Positions 1 to 8,945 are shown, numbered from the stretch's first letter. The stretch: 57,861 nucleotides of DNA from Pandoraea aquatica (GCF_902459565.1 NZ_CABPSN010000014.1:1-57861), one strand, 5' to 3'. The notes: generated by a model from the sequence alone, not told the origin. A program made the numbers and translations.

Positions 1-91
1 ATCAACGACAGCGCATCAACGACAGCGCATCAACGACAGCGCATCAACGACAGCGCATCAACGACAGCGCATCAACGACAGCGCATCAACG
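1..91. repeat. 14-bp tandem repeat, six full copies plus a half copy
   Basis: The unit ATCAACGACAGCGC occurs six times without a mismatch (positions 1-84), followed by its first seven bases (85-91). The array starts at the window edge, so its true length is unknown. The partial copy contains the stop codon of the acylase gene on the minus strand, so each unit carries a copy of that stop region. Fourteen is not a multiple of three, so the array cannot hold one reading frame. Confidence 0.97.
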
Positions 92-2533
92 CGACGTCTC
101 CGGCACGAGATGCAGACGCGACTCTGTCGCCGCTTCTACTGCCTCGCGTGAGTACGGCAGCTTGAAGTACTCGCCATCAAGCCACTTCTGCGCCAGATCG
201 CGATAGTGCGGGCTGTCGGGGTTGCCCGATTCCCCCGGCAAGTTCATCGCACGCGTGTTGTCCCAGTTCCCCACGTCGACCACGATCCGGAACGACGGCC
301 CGTTCGTCTGACGGAAATCGCTCACGCGATACGTCGACTGGTTCGGCGTGAACGGACTGCCGCCCTTCGGCAACGGACCGACGTTGAGCTTGGCGCGCAT
401 GTCGGCGTCCACGGCGTCGGCGAGCGGGTGGGCATTCAGGTTCGTCTGGAGCTTGCCCCACTGCCACGCGCCAGGGTCAGTGCCTTGCAGTTTGACCATC
501 TCGTCCCACGCATCGCCAAGGCTCGCGAGCAGTACGGCATCGCGTTTGGCCGCAGCGTTCTCGCCGAAGCGGGCGGCGGGTTGTTCGAGGGCGTCCAGCA
601 TCGAGGCCGGGTCGGGCGCACCGAACGTGTCGGCTGCGGCCTTCGGCAGCACCGCGTTCTTATAGGCGCGACCCAGATGACGGCTGAACCAGACCTCTTC
701 CAGCGCAGCCTGCGCCGAGTCCGCGCCCATGTGCGCGTCCCATCCCTTCAGGAGATTGAGCGCCGAAGACGTGCGCGGATCGTTACTCGACAGCGGTGCG
801 AGCAGCGCCATCAGACGCCGCGCCGGAATCGACACGATGTCGTTCTGCAACTGCTCCGAGTCTTCCAGCGAGACCTTGTCCTTCGCCTTCAGGACTTCGT
901 CGATGCGTGCGTGCCGTGACCCGTTCGTCCACTCGAAGCCGAGCTTGCGCTGTGCATACGGATATCCCGCAGGCATGTTCATTTCGTTGGACGTCGTGAA
1001 GTAACCGCTCGTCGGGTTGTACGCGGACGGCAACTGATCGCGACGCCAGAAGCCTGCCCACTCATAGCGTCCGTCGCCGGGCACGGGCATCAGGCCGTCC
1101 CAGTTCGGTCGAATCGGTGCCATGCCGCTCGGTACCCAGCCGATGTTGCCCGAGGTGTCCGCGTACACCTGATTGACGGTCGGCGCGCCCCATGTGTCGA
1201 GCGCTGTCTGGAATTGGGCGTAGGTTTTCGCACGCATGTAGCGCATGGCGTCGAAGTACGGCGACATGCCCGGCTCCAGCCACGCGGTACGCACCGCGTA
1301 GGCGCGATGCTTCGCGGCGTCCACATAAATCACCGGGCCGTGCTTCGTAAACTTGAGATCGGTCTGCACCGGTGCGCCGTCGCGGACGTCGATCGTCTCG
1401 TGCACGGTGCGCATCGGCACCCACTTGCCGCGGTAACGGTACTGGTCGGGGTTGGCCGGATTGAGTTCGTAGACGTAGAGATCTTCCTGATCGATGTTGA
1501 AGATCGTGAGACCGAAGGCGATGGTGCCGTTGTGTCCGATAGCGACGCCGGGAATCGCGGGCTCGCCCGCGCCGATCAGGTTCAGTGTGGGGGTGCTGAC
1601 CTGCACGATGTAACGCAGACTCGGCGCGGCATAAGCGCGGTGCGGATCGTTGGCCATGATGGCGCGACCGGTGGCCGACTTTTGCGGCGAGACGACCCAG
1701 TTGTTGCTGCCTTCCGCCGATTCGGTGGAGACGTCGTAAGGACCGTTCTCGGCGAGCTGGACGATGTCGGCGTTGGCGTGTTGCAGCGAATCCTTCGTGA
1801 TCTTCACGCCCTGCGTGGCGAGGTCGAAGACTTTGAGCAGATCGTCGGGCAGGCAGGGATCGAGTCCATCAGGCACCTGCGTCTTCCACGTGGGTTGCAG
1901 ACCGACACGCACACTGTCGGCGTCGAGCGATGCGCGGCACACGACCTTGGCGCGCGCCACTTCGCTCTTGAGGTTGCGCGTGAGGCCGTGGCTGCGAATG
2001 CGCACAATGTCCTCGGCCGACCATTTAGCCGGCCAGTAGCCGACCTTGCGGAACTCGTACGGCATCTGATCGGGGTTGCGCGCGAGCCAGTCGATGTACG
2101 CGTTCACCCCGGCGGCGAACGCTTCTGCTGCCGGTTTCGCGTCGGGGCCGTAGCGACGCCACTCCGTCGCCATATCGCCCCGGTAGACGAAACGTCTCGC
2201 CGCATCGTCCTGCGCCACGTACGCGCGGCCGAACACTTCGGAGAGTTGGCCGAGCCCGCGGCGACGCCAGAGGTCGATCTGGAACAGACGATCGCGCGCG
2301 GCATTGAAACCTTGCACGAAGAAGCCGTCGCGCTCATTGGCCGCGAAAATATGCGGCACGCCGTTGCGATCGATCAGAATGTCGGCGGGTTGCGACAGTC
2401 CGGCAACGGTCAGCGTTTGCGAGGGAGATGAGGCGGATGATGCCGTAGCATCGGCAGCATGCAGGGACGCGCTCCACGTCGTGACGGCAAAGGCCAGCGC
2501 ACCGGCGGCGTGAATGGCATTGGGGCGTTGCAT
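86..2533 (-). CDS. Penicillin acylase family Ntn hydrolase (periplasmic amidase, possible AHL acylase)
   Basis: An 815-residue precursor of the penicillin amidase family, whose members hydrolyse amide bonds of beta-lactams or of acyl-homoserine lactones after autocatalytic cleavage. The nucleophile is Ser276 in the motif EGSNNWVV, which would become the N-terminus of a beta chain of about 540 residues. A C-terminal block around NWDNTRAMNLPGESGNP is typical of the family. A signal peptide ends near SASLHA. I chose the ATG at 2533 because AGGAGG lies at about 2538-2543; an open frame continues 16 codons upstream without a ribosome site. The gene is monocistronic and divergent from a GtrA gene. 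The substrate cannot be told from sequence: beta-lactam, aculeacin-like and AHL acylases share these motifs. Confidence 0.9.
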   Translation of the reverse strand: MQRPNAIHAAGALAFAVTTWSASLHAADATASSASSPSQTLTVAGLSQPADILIDRNGVPHIFAANERDGFFVQGFNAARDRLFQIDLWRRRGLGQLSEVFGRAYVAQDDAARRFVYRGDMATEWRRYGPDAKPAAEAFAAGVNAYIDWLARNPDQMPYEFRKVGYWPAKWSAEDIVRIRSHGLTRNLKSEVARAKVVCRASLDADSVRVGLQPTWKTQVPDGLDPCLPDDLLKVFDLATQGVKITKDSLQHANADIVQLAENGPYDVSTESAEGSNNWVVSPQKSATGRAIMANDPHRAYAAPSLRYIVQVSTPTLNLIGAGEPAIPGVAIGHNGTIAFGLTIFNIDQEDLYVYELNPANPDQYRYRGKWVPMRTVHETIDVRDGAPVQTDLKFTKHGPVIYVDAAKHRAYAVRTAWLEPGMSPYFDAMRYMRAKTYAQFQTALDTWGAPTVNQVYADTSGNIGWVPSGMAPIRPNWDGLMPVPGDGRYEWAGFWRRDQLPSAYNPTSGYFTTSNEMNMPAGYPYAQRKLGFEWTNGSRHARIDEVLKAKDKVSLEDSEQLQNDIVSIPARRLMALLAPLSSNDPRTSSALNLLKGWDAHMGADSAQAALEEVWFSRHLGRAYKNAVLPKAAADTFGAPDPASMLDALEQPAARFGENAAAKRDAVLLASLGDAWDEMVKLQGTDPGAWQWGKLQTNLNAHPLADAVDADMRAKLNVGPLPKGGSPFTPNQSTYRVSDFRQTNGPSFRIVVDVGNWDNTRAMNLPGESGNPDSPHYRDLAQKWLDGEYFKLPYSREAVEAATESRLHLVPETSR

Positions 2534-2791
2534 TGTCTTCCTCCTGTTATTGGACGGCTTCTTGTTGTTGCGACATCTCACGTGGCATAGCTCGCGGAAT
2601 ACCTCGCAATCCTAGACGTCTCGTTCAGGTGCGCAACCCGAATTGCTCGGAAATGGCATAAATTCTTAATCGTCCAACCCTGACGGGCACATGCGCCGAT
2701 GTTGCACTGCAAACTATTTGCAGGTTGAAGTGCTTGTGCTGGTATCGTCAGGCGAACCGCCTTCGTCGTCTTCCTCAGTGAGTCAGTCCCG

Positions 2792-3247
2792 ATGCCGGAT
2801 TTGCGTCAGACATCTTCCGACAGACGTGCGCCTGTAACGCGCGCGCAACGCTGGCGTGCGTCGCCATTCATGCGCACGCTGCTCGTGCCGCTCATGCGTT
2901 TCGGGGTCTCGGGGGTGATTTCGACGGCCGTGCACGTGATCGTGGCGATCACGCTCATCGAAGCGTTCGGCGTAGGTTCGGTGCCCGCAAACGCGGTGGC
3001 GTTTTGCGTGGCGACGCCATGCTCCTATCTGCTCAATACGCTATGGAGCTTTTCGGCGCGCGTGCATCGCACGAGTCTCGCGCGATTTCTGCCGGTGTCG
3101 ATCTTCGGTTTGCTGCTCACGACATGCGTCGCACGAACGGTCGAGCACCTTGGCGGGAACCACTGGATCGGAATCGCGGCCGTGGTGCTGACTGTGCCGC
3201 CGACGACTTTCCTGCTTCACCGTTACTGGACATATCGAGGCGCGTGA
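2792..3247 (+). CDS. GtrA family membrane protein (lipid-linked sugar flippase)
   Basis: A 151-residue protein with four predicted membrane segments (about 28-50, 57-80, 92-112 and 120-142) and the GtrA-family features LMRFGVSGV near the first helix and NTLWSFSA between helices two and three. Family members are thought to flip undecaprenyl-phosphate-linked sugars across the inner membrane. The gene faces the GT2 and GT87-like genes downstream. Its last 131 bases overlap the 3' end of the GT2 gene on the other strand. A gtrA-gtrB-gtrC-like division of labour with those two genes is an inference from their co-location. Confidence 0.85.
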   Translation: MPDLRQTSSDRRAPVTRAQRWRASPFMRTLLVPLMRFGVSGVISTAVHVIVAITLIEAFGVGSVPANAVAFCVATPCSYLLNTLWSFSARVHRTSLARFLPVSIFGLLLTTCVARTVEHLGGNHWIGIAAVVLTVPPTTFLLHRYWTYRGA

Positions 3248-4319
3248 TCTTGCCAGAGAGATGGCGCCCACCCGAGCGCGCCGGCAGGTGACTGATCTTG
3301 ACGCTGGATTGATAGCGTCGCCGTACGAGATAGAGCGGCCGTCCCTTCGATTCGTAATAGATGCGTCCCACGTATTCGCCGATGACGCCGATGCCGACCA
3401 GCTGAATGCCGCCGAGAAACAAGATACCGACGAGCAGCGACGCATAACCGGGCACGTCTACACCGTGAATGATGGTGCGCAGCGCGATGTAGCTACCGTA
3501 GGCGAGTGAGAGCAGCGCGAGAGAGACGCCGATGTACGTCCAGCATCGCAACGGGACCGTGCTGAAACTGGTGATGCCTTCGATCGCGAAATTCCACAAC
3601 CGCCAGCCGGAGAACTTCGACTCCCCGGCGGTGCGAGGATCGCGCACGTACTCCACGATTTCCGTATGGAAGCCGACCCACGCGAACAGACCCTTCATGA
3701 AGCGGCGGCGCTCGGGCAGTCGTTTGATGGCGGTCACGACGCGCCGGTCCATCAACCGGAAATCGCCGACGTTCTCCGGCAACTTCACCTCCGACAGCCG
3801 GTTATGAACGCGGTAATACAATCCCGCCGCCACGCGTTTTGCGACGGTGTCGCTCGCGCGATTGGTGCGCTTGGCGAGCACGACTTCAGCGCCGTCGCGC
3901 CAGCGTTCGATCATCACGGGAATGAGCGCGGGCGGGTCCTGAAGATCGGCGTCGATGGGGATGACCGCATCGCCCTGCGCTTCGTCGATACCCGCGCTCA
4001 GGGCGGCTTCCTTTCCGAAGTTACGCGTGAAATCGATGATGCGGATGCGTGCGTCGGCACGTCGCAAAGCAAGCAGGCAACTGAGCGTGTCATCGGTGCT
4101 GCCGTCGTTCACGCACACGATCTCGAAGCGCGCGTTGGGCACGCTGTCGAGGACGGCGACGACGGCCCGGTAGAACTTGTCGAGCGCAGGGGCTTCGTTG
4201 TGGCACGGCACGACGAGGGAGATGAGTGGCGTGCCTGAAGTGCCCGACGCGCCTGATGTCCCGCGATGCGCGGTCGGCGAGTGGGAGATATCGGTACGGG
4301 GAGCGGCGGCGCGGGGCAT
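3117..4319 (-). CDS. Family 2 glycosyltransferase (GtrB/ArnC-like, polyprenyl-phosphate sugar synthase)
   Basis: A 400-residue GT2 enzyme that should load a sugar onto polyprenyl phosphate at the cytoplasmic face. The fold begins at ISLVVPCHNEAPALDKF; a nucleotide-binding acidic motif is seen as IDADLQDPP; two membrane segments lie near the C-terminus (around WTYIGVSLALLSLAYGSYIA and SLLVGILFLGGIQLVGIGVI). The conserved part ends near RPLYLVRR; about 60 further residues, basic and low-complexity, run on and overlap the GtrA gene. About 33 residues precede the domain, including the repeat GTSGASGTSGTP. The ATG at 4319 follows the GT87-like gene by 5 bp, so the two are probably cotranscribed. 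Confidence 0.88.
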   Translation of the reverse strand: MPRAAAPRTDISHSPTAHRGTSGASGTSGTPLISLVVPCHNEAPALDKFYRAVVAVLDSVPNARFEIVCVNDGSTDDTLSCLLALRRADARIRIIDFTRNFGKEAALSAGIDEAQGDAVIPIDADLQDPPALIPVMIERWRDGAEVVLAKRTNRASDTVAKRVAAGLYYRVHNRLSEVKLPENVGDFRLMDRRVVTAIKRLPERRRFMKGLFAWVGFHTEIVEYVRDPRTAGESKFSGWRLWNFAIEGITSFSTVPLRCWTYIGVSLALLSLAYGSYIALRTIIHGVDVPGYASLLVGILFLGGIQLVGIGVIGEYVGRIYYESKGRPLYLVRRRYQSSVKISHLPARSGGRHLSGKITRLDMSSNGEAGKSSAAQSAPRPRFRSSGSRQGARPFVRRMS

Positions 4320-4324
4320 GGCGA

Positions 4325-5671
4325 TTACCTCGTGAACGCGGGCGTGGTGTCCGTGCGGGGTGCGCGGGCAGTGGCGGGGCGGTCGTCTCCCGACGACGTT
4401 GCGTCGTTGCCGTGATGGACGTCGGGCACGTGGGCGAGGCGACGGCGGCGTCGCCACAGCATCGCGAGTGTGCCGAGCGTGATGAACGGCAGGAACTGGA
4501 AACCGATCTGCAACGAGCCGAGCAGACCGAGCGCGGGCGTGATCCACAGCAGCACGAGCCATTCGCGCTCGCCGCGCAACCAGCCGCGTGCGATGCCGTC
4601 GCGCACGTACCACGCGATGACGAGCGCGAGCAGCGTGAGGTCGTAGTCGTAGAGGTACGGACTGACGAGCGTTGTTGCGCACACGAGGGTTGCCGCACGC
4701 AGGGCAAAGACGCCCGGACGCCGCCAGAAGTCGATCAGCACCGCGACCGTGCACAGCGCGATCACCCCGTGCACGATGGCCGCCACTTCGACGGAAGCGC
4801 CGAGCATGCGCGCCGTGATGAAGAACGTCGGCACGCGTGCGATCTGCGCCGTCCCGTTGACGATGCTCTGCCGCGCGAACTCCGAGGCGTGCAGGAAGGT
4901 CGCGTAGACATCGATGCCGAAGACTGCGGCGGCTAGCACCGTTGTACCGATCACCGTCGCGATGCATGCGCCGAGCGCGCGCCACTCGCGGGCGCAGAGG
5001 AAGGCCAGCGGGAAGAGCAGGGCGACATGCGGTTTGACGAAGAGCAGGCCCGCGAACACACCGGCCCACACCGGGCGTTTGCGCAGCATAACCAGAGAGA
5101 AGCCCGCGAGTGCGGTGGTGTAGAGCGCGATTTGTCCGGCGATGATCACCAGTAGCACGCCGGGGAAGCCTAGCGTCGGGAAGCGCGCGCCCGGCCACGG
5201 GGCGGTGCGTCGCAATGCGGCGTAGTAGAGCCCGAGGCCGACGCAGGCATACAACGTGTACGCGTAGGTGAACGGCAGGAGCGCGATCGGCGCGAGGAAC
5301 ACCATCATCACCGGCGGGTAGAGCCACGGGAGTACGCCGCCGATCTTGTCTGCCCACGGTTGTTCGGCGATCTGCACCTTCGTCATCAGATCGACGTTAT
5401 AGGCGTCGAGCGCATGCCCTTGCAGTACGAAGTGCGACGCGCCCCAGAACGGCAGGAAGTCGAGACCGATGGGGCTGATGGTCGGGGTCGCGCTCCATGC
5501 ATATCGGTATCCCCAGATGCCGAGCACGGCGAGCGCAAGCACGATGGCCGCCACGCTGTACAGACGAATGCGCGCCGGGTCTTCCGACCAGTGGCGTCGC
5601 GCGCGTGGCCGGCTGGATGCGACTTCGGCGACATTAGTGACGTTAGCGACGGCGGACGGCTTCGATGTCAT
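4325..5671 (-). CDS. GT87/DUF2029 family membrane glycosyltransferase
   Basis: A 448-residue polytopic protein of the DUF2029 (GT87) family, GT-C fold enzymes that transfer sugars from polyprenyl-phosphate donors outside the cytoplasmic membrane. An early acidic loop (PIGLDFLPFWGASHF) carries the Asp expected of the catalytic loop in this fold. About ten hydrophobic segments follow, including VLLVIIAGQIALYTTALAGF and SPYLYDYDLTLLALVIAW. The ATG at 5671 is chosen over one eight codons upstream because GGGGGAGGA precedes it. It lies 5 bp upstream of the GT2 gene. The glycan it modifies is unknown. Confidence 0.82.
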   Translation of the reverse strand: MTSKPSAVANVTNVAEVASSRPRARRHWSEDPARIRLYSVAAIVLALAVLGIWGYRYAWSATPTISPIGLDFLPFWGASHFVLQGHALDAYNVDLMTKVQIAEQPWADKIGGVLPWLYPPVMMVFLAPIALLPFTYAYTLYACVGLGLYYAALRRTAPWPGARFPTLGFPGVLLVIIAGQIALYTTALAGFSLVMLRKRPVWAGVFAGLLFVKPHVALLFPLAFLCAREWRALGACIATVIGTTVLAAAVFGIDVYATFLHASEFARQSIVNGTAQIARVPTFFITARMLGASVEVAAIVHGVIALCTVAVLIDFWRRPGVFALRAATLVCATTLVSPYLYDYDLTLLALVIAWYVRDGIARGWLRGEREWLVLLWITPALGLLGSLQIGFQFLPFITLGTLAMLWRRRRRLAHVPDVHHGNDATSSGDDRPATARAPRTDTTPAFTR

Positions 5672-5853
5672 GCAAGGTCCTCCCCCTGGCTGCATGAAAC
5701 GGCGTTGCTCTATTGCGCTTCTACGATTTATTGATATTAGACGAGCCGTTCTCCGAAAGGATCAATGCGCACTATCCTGAGTAGCCAGCGTACGTCCGAT
5801 GGTATCCCGCCGGGGATATCGCAAACCAGCGTTTGAAATAAAACCTCGGAATG

Positions 5854-7359
5854 TTAGGACTCGAAGAGGTGAATGAGACCGATGGCTTGCCACCACAGTG
5901 CGGTGAGCGGCACGACGGTGACGAGGGCGACGACGGCGGTCGCCAGGCAATAGCGCGTGGCATCTCGAATGCCGATGCCCGCCAGCGCCATCGCCAGCAC
6001 AAGGGGGGGCGCTTGGTACGGTAGCGCGATGGTCGAGATGCCGACGGTCTGCGCGAGCAACACCGCCTTCACACTCAATGGTGCGCCCAGCGCGAGCGCA
6101 GGGACGAGGGGGGTGTAGAGCGCTGGTGCCGCGTTTGAGGTGACGAGGAACGTCAGCGCGATCGACAGCGCGACCAGTGTCAGAAATGCGGGCATCGTCG
6201 ACATCTGCGCCAGATCGAGTCGTGCCAACACTGGACGCAAGGCGCTCGCTAGTCCCGCATGATCGACGGCAGCCGTCAGTCCGATGATCGCCGCCACGAA
6301 CCACAACGGGGCGAGTTTGACCTGTTTGAGGAAGGCGTCCGGATTCACCAGTCGCAGCGGTCCGAGACACAGCAGCGCCACGCCAAGCCCCACCCAGCCT
6401 GCCGCGATGTGATGCCACGGTTCTGTGAGCCACAGTGCGAGCATCAGCGTGAGCGCGCCGAGCAGGCGCTTTTCGTCGGGGCGCATCGGGGTGTCCGCCA
6501 CGGTTGACGTGTCCGTGCGCCCGCTGCCGAGCGTCGTCAGGCGATCCGGGAAGAGGCGGCTCGCCACGATCACGAGCACGATGCCGCGTGCGATGGCCAG
6601 TGTCGGCACCAGCGCCACGGCGTACTCGCCATAGCCGAGACGCAGACCGAGCACGGTTTCGGCCGTGCCCGCCATGACGAGATTGGGCAGATTGGCCGGA
6701 AGGATCGCCGTCGACAACTCGCAACTGGCGAGCGCGGTGGCGAGCATCAGACCGGTGCGTCCCGGGCGGCCCTGCACGAGACCGACACGGTCGCAAAAGC
6801 TCAGCACGATGGGCGTGAGAATGGCGATGCGCCCGAGCGTCGAGGGCATGACGATGCCCAGCGCGAACGCGATACCGACGAACCCCGCGAGCGCGAGACC
6901 GTACGCGTGACCGCAATGATCGGCGAGCCGGGAAGCGACCCGTTCGCCAAGCCCGGTGACGCTCAGGGACATACCGATGACCGCGCCGCTGAAGACCAGC
7001 CAGAACGCGCTCGATGTGAACCCCGAGAAGACGACGGTCGCGCCGAGCGAGGTGCACGTGGCCAGCAGGAACATCAACAGAAGCGAGACGAGGAAGTCCG
7101 GCAACCAGCCCGTCGCCCAGTAGCTCAGGCAGAGCAGAACGATGACGGCCACGGCGAGCGTGTCGTCACGCAGGCCGACGGCGTACAGCGCGAATCCGAC
7201 GAGCAAGCTGATCGTGACCAACAACCCGTGTCGCCAGAGGTGGCTGGGATGAAAGGCGTCCGACGTAGAGACGGCGGAGTTCGAAGGGCCGACGGACGAG
7301 ACAGCCGGGGGATGGAGGTTGGGCCGGTCGGGTGTCGGCGAGGGGCTGGCAGAAGTCAT
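5854..7359 (-). CDS. SLC13/DASS-type anion permease
   Basis: A 501-residue inner-membrane transporter with about twelve hydrophobic segments after a hydrophilic N-terminal stretch of about 40 residues. The segment pattern and motifs such as AILPANLPNLVMAGT and VTSNAAPALYTPLVP resemble the divalent-anion:Na+ symporter (SLC13/CitT) group, which moves dicarboxylates, sulfate or sulfonated acids. The ATG at 7359 has AGGTGA nearby; a GTG three codons upstream is the alternative. It is divergent from the GntR-type regulator, which is the obvious candidate to control it. The substrate cannot be assigned. Confidence 0.82.
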   Translation of the reverse strand: MTSASPSPTPDRPNLHPPAVSSVGPSNSAVSTSDAFHPSHLWRHGLLVTISLLVGFALYAVGLRDDTLAVAVIVLLCLSYWATGWLPDFLVSLLLMFLLATCTSLGATVVFSGFTSSAFWLVFSGAVIGMSLSVTGLGERVASRLADHCGHAYGLALAGFVGIAFALGIVMPSTLGRIAILTPIVLSFCDRVGLVQGRPGRTGLMLATALASCELSTAILPANLPNLVMAGTAETVLGLRLGYGEYAVALVPTLAIARGIVLVIVASRLFPDRLTTLGSGRTDTSTVADTPMRPDEKRLLGALTLMLALWLTEPWHHIAAGWVGLGVALLCLGPLRLVNPDAFLKQVKLAPLWFVAAIIGLTAAVDHAGLASALRPVLARLDLAQMSTMPAFLTLVALSIALTFLVTSNAAPALYTPLVPALALGAPLSVKAVLLAQTVGISTIALPYQAPPLVLAMALAGIGIRDATRYCLATAVVALVTVVPLTALWWQAIGLIHLFES

Positions 7360-7381
7360 GGACGTCACCTGTCATCAAATA

Positions 7382-7407
7382 ATATATAATTTTATTCAAT
7401 TATATAT
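7382..7407. promoter_or_regulatory. Perfect 10-bp inverted repeat, candidate GntR operator
   Basis: Arms ATATATAATT (7382-7391) and AATTATATAT (7398-7407) are perfect inverted copies with a 6-bp spacer. The site lies in the 70-bp gap between the divergent starts of the permease (7359) and the GntR gene (7430), in a very AT-rich patch that must also hold both promoters. Autoregulation plus control of the permease is the simple inference. Confidence 0.7.
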
Positions 7408-7429
7408 AGTTAACGGAAGGAGCCAGTCA

Positions 7430-8098
7430 ATGCGCCAGTTGATGCGGCCGGAAGCGGGCACGGGCACGGCGGTTGAGCGAACGTATGAGGCGTTGCGAGA
7501 GCAGATCGGACGTGGCGAGTTGAAGCCGGGTGAGGCGTTGCGTCAGGACCATCTCGCGGCGGCGCTCGGGGTTAGTCACGTGCCGGTGCGCGAGGCGCTG
7601 ACGATGCTCGCGTCGGACGGGCTGGCCACGAGCCGGACGAATCGCGGCACGGTCGTGACGGCGCTCACGGAAGACGACGCGCTCGAACTGGCCGACTTTC
7701 GTGCGTTGCTGGAAGGGCGTCTGATGGCGCTGGCGATGCCGAATCTGTCGCGCGCGGATCTGACGCGGGCTCGGGCTGCGCTGGATGCGCTGGAGGCGGC
7801 CACCGATCTGACGGACATCGTCACGCGTAACGCGGCCTTCCACGGCATGCTGTATGCGAAAGCGGAGCGTCCGTACTTTCAGCGGGCGGTGGCAACGGCG
7901 CGACTGAATCTCGGCCGTTATCTGTTCCTGACGTGGCAGCAGAAGGGCAACGCGACGCGCTCGCACGACGAGCATCGCGAGTTGCTGCGTCTGTGTGAGG
8001 CGGGTGACGATGCCGGTGCCGTAGCGCTGGTGCAGGCCCACAACCGCGCGACGGGTGAACAGATCGCGCGCATCATCCGCGAAGGGTGGGAGGGATGA
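7430..8098 (+). CDS. GntR family regulator, FadR subfamily (FCD domain)
   Basis: A 222-residue transcription factor. An N-terminal winged helix contains the family motif around LREQIGRGELKPGEALRQDH and VSHVPVREAL (residues about 15-70), followed by an all-helical FCD ligand-binding domain with DFRALLEGRL, NAAFHGMLY and a DEHRELL segment that provides metal-binding His/Asp residues in this subfamily. The ATG at 7430 follows GGAAGGAG; the open frame upstream has no ribosome site. Its stop overlaps the start of the acetyltransferase gene (ATGA), and the divergent permease is its likely target. Confidence 0.92.
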   Translation: MRQLMRPEAGTGTAVERTYEALREQIGRGELKPGEALRQDHLAAALGVSHVPVREALTMLASDGLATSRTNRGTVVTALTEDDALELADFRALLEGRLMALAMPNLSRADLTRARAALDALEAATDLTDIVTRNAAFHGMLYAKAERPYFQRAVATARLNLGRYLFLTWQQKGNATRSHDEHRELLRLCEAGDDAGAVALVQAHNRATGEQIARIIREGWEG

Positions 8099-8535
8099 CA
8101 GGGCGCCCGATCGTCATTGCGCCCGCGACGCCGAACGACGTCCCGACGCTTGCCCGCATTTACTACGAAGTCCGTCTTGCGACGATGACGTGGGTCGATC
8201 CGTCGATGTACCTGACGGATGATTTCGCCTCGCACGCGGCGGGCGAAGACGTCCTGACCGCGAAATCTCTAGACGGCCAAATCCTCGGTTTCATCTCCGT
8301 CTGGCCTGCCGACGACTTCATCCACATGCTCTACGTCGAACCGTCGTCCCAAGGTCACGGTGTCGGCACGCGTCTGCTGCAAGCGCTCCCCGATTGGCCA
8401 ACCCGCCGCTATTCGCTCAAATGCCTGATCCGAAACACGCGAGCGAAGACGTTCTACGAACGCCGCGGCTTTCGTGTGGTCGGCAGCGGTGTGTCGGAGG
8501 AGGGGGAGTATGAGGAGATGGCGAATGTGGTTTGA
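8095..8535 (+). CDS. GNAT family N-acetyltransferase
   Basis: A 146-residue acetyl-CoA-dependent acyltransferase. Motif A, which binds the CoA pyrophosphate, is seen as LYVEPSSQGHGVGTRLLQAL (about residues 83-102), and motif B as NTRAKTFYERRGF near the C-terminus. The start overlaps the stop of the GntR gene by four bases and GAAGGGTGGGAG provides the ribosome site, so the two genes are translationally coupled. The acceptor substrate is unknown. Confidence 0.88.
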   Translation: MTGRPIVIAPATPNDVPTLARIYYEVRLATMTWVDPSMYLTDDFASHAAGEDVLTAKSLDGQILGFISVWPADDFIHMLYVEPSSQGHGVGTRLLQALPDWPTRRYSLKCLIRNTRAKTFYERRGFRVVGSGVSEEGEYEEMANVV

Positions 8536-8741
8536 ACAGAATTTCGCACCGCGCACATTCTGATAATTCTAGTTTGCTGTTCGTGAGCGACTTCGCTCTT
8601 TGCAACGCTCGACGGGGTTTGCTGAGCAATAGACGGTCCCGCCATTTCTTCCCTGAAGCAACCAAGCCGACTCCTGTCGCCATACTTCGCGTTCAGTGTT
8701 TTGAACAAGCGCGATTTCTAGCGTAGCTCTTTGGAGTTGGC
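8536..8741. other. Non-coding, visibly less GC-rich gap
   Basis: The 206 bases between the acetyltransferase and the small antitoxin-like ORF are clearly poorer in G+C than their surroundings. Short open frames exist on both strands but none has a ribosome site or a recognisable product. Together with the ORF that follows this looks like a decayed insert. Confidence 0.5.
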
Positions 8742-8945
8742 ATGAAGCCGAAGGAAATGAATAGCAGTAAGCGAAGGTGGGTCACTGACAACGACGAGGC
8801 ACTTGCCTTGCTGCACATACTGGCGTGTGGGGAGCAGGAAGTCGCGATGGGCAAGGTTGTATCGTTAAGTGAAGTTTCTCTTCGACTTAGGAATGCGGTG
8901 CGAAAGAATGTTGCGGATCGACGCGCGACGAACGCACGCAGGTAA
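8742..8945 (+). CDS. Small hypothetical protein, resembles the C-terminal half of Phd/ParD-type antitoxins
   Basis: A 67-residue ORF starting at an ATG with TTTGGAG eight bases upstream. The segment DEALALLHILACGEQEVAMGKVVSLSEVSLRLR resembles the toxin-binding C-terminal part of small antitoxins (leucine-rich helix, then a basic/acidic pair and a D/E-x-V-x-x-x-L helix). The usual N-terminal DNA-binding half of Phd/YefM proteins is missing, and no RelE/Doc-like toxin gene lies on either side. It may be a truncated antitoxin or an orphan. The similarity is from memory of the family pattern only. Confidence 0.4.
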   Translation: MKPKEMNSSKRRWVTDNDEALALLHILACGEQEVAMGKVVSLSEVSLRLRNAVRKNVADRRATNARR

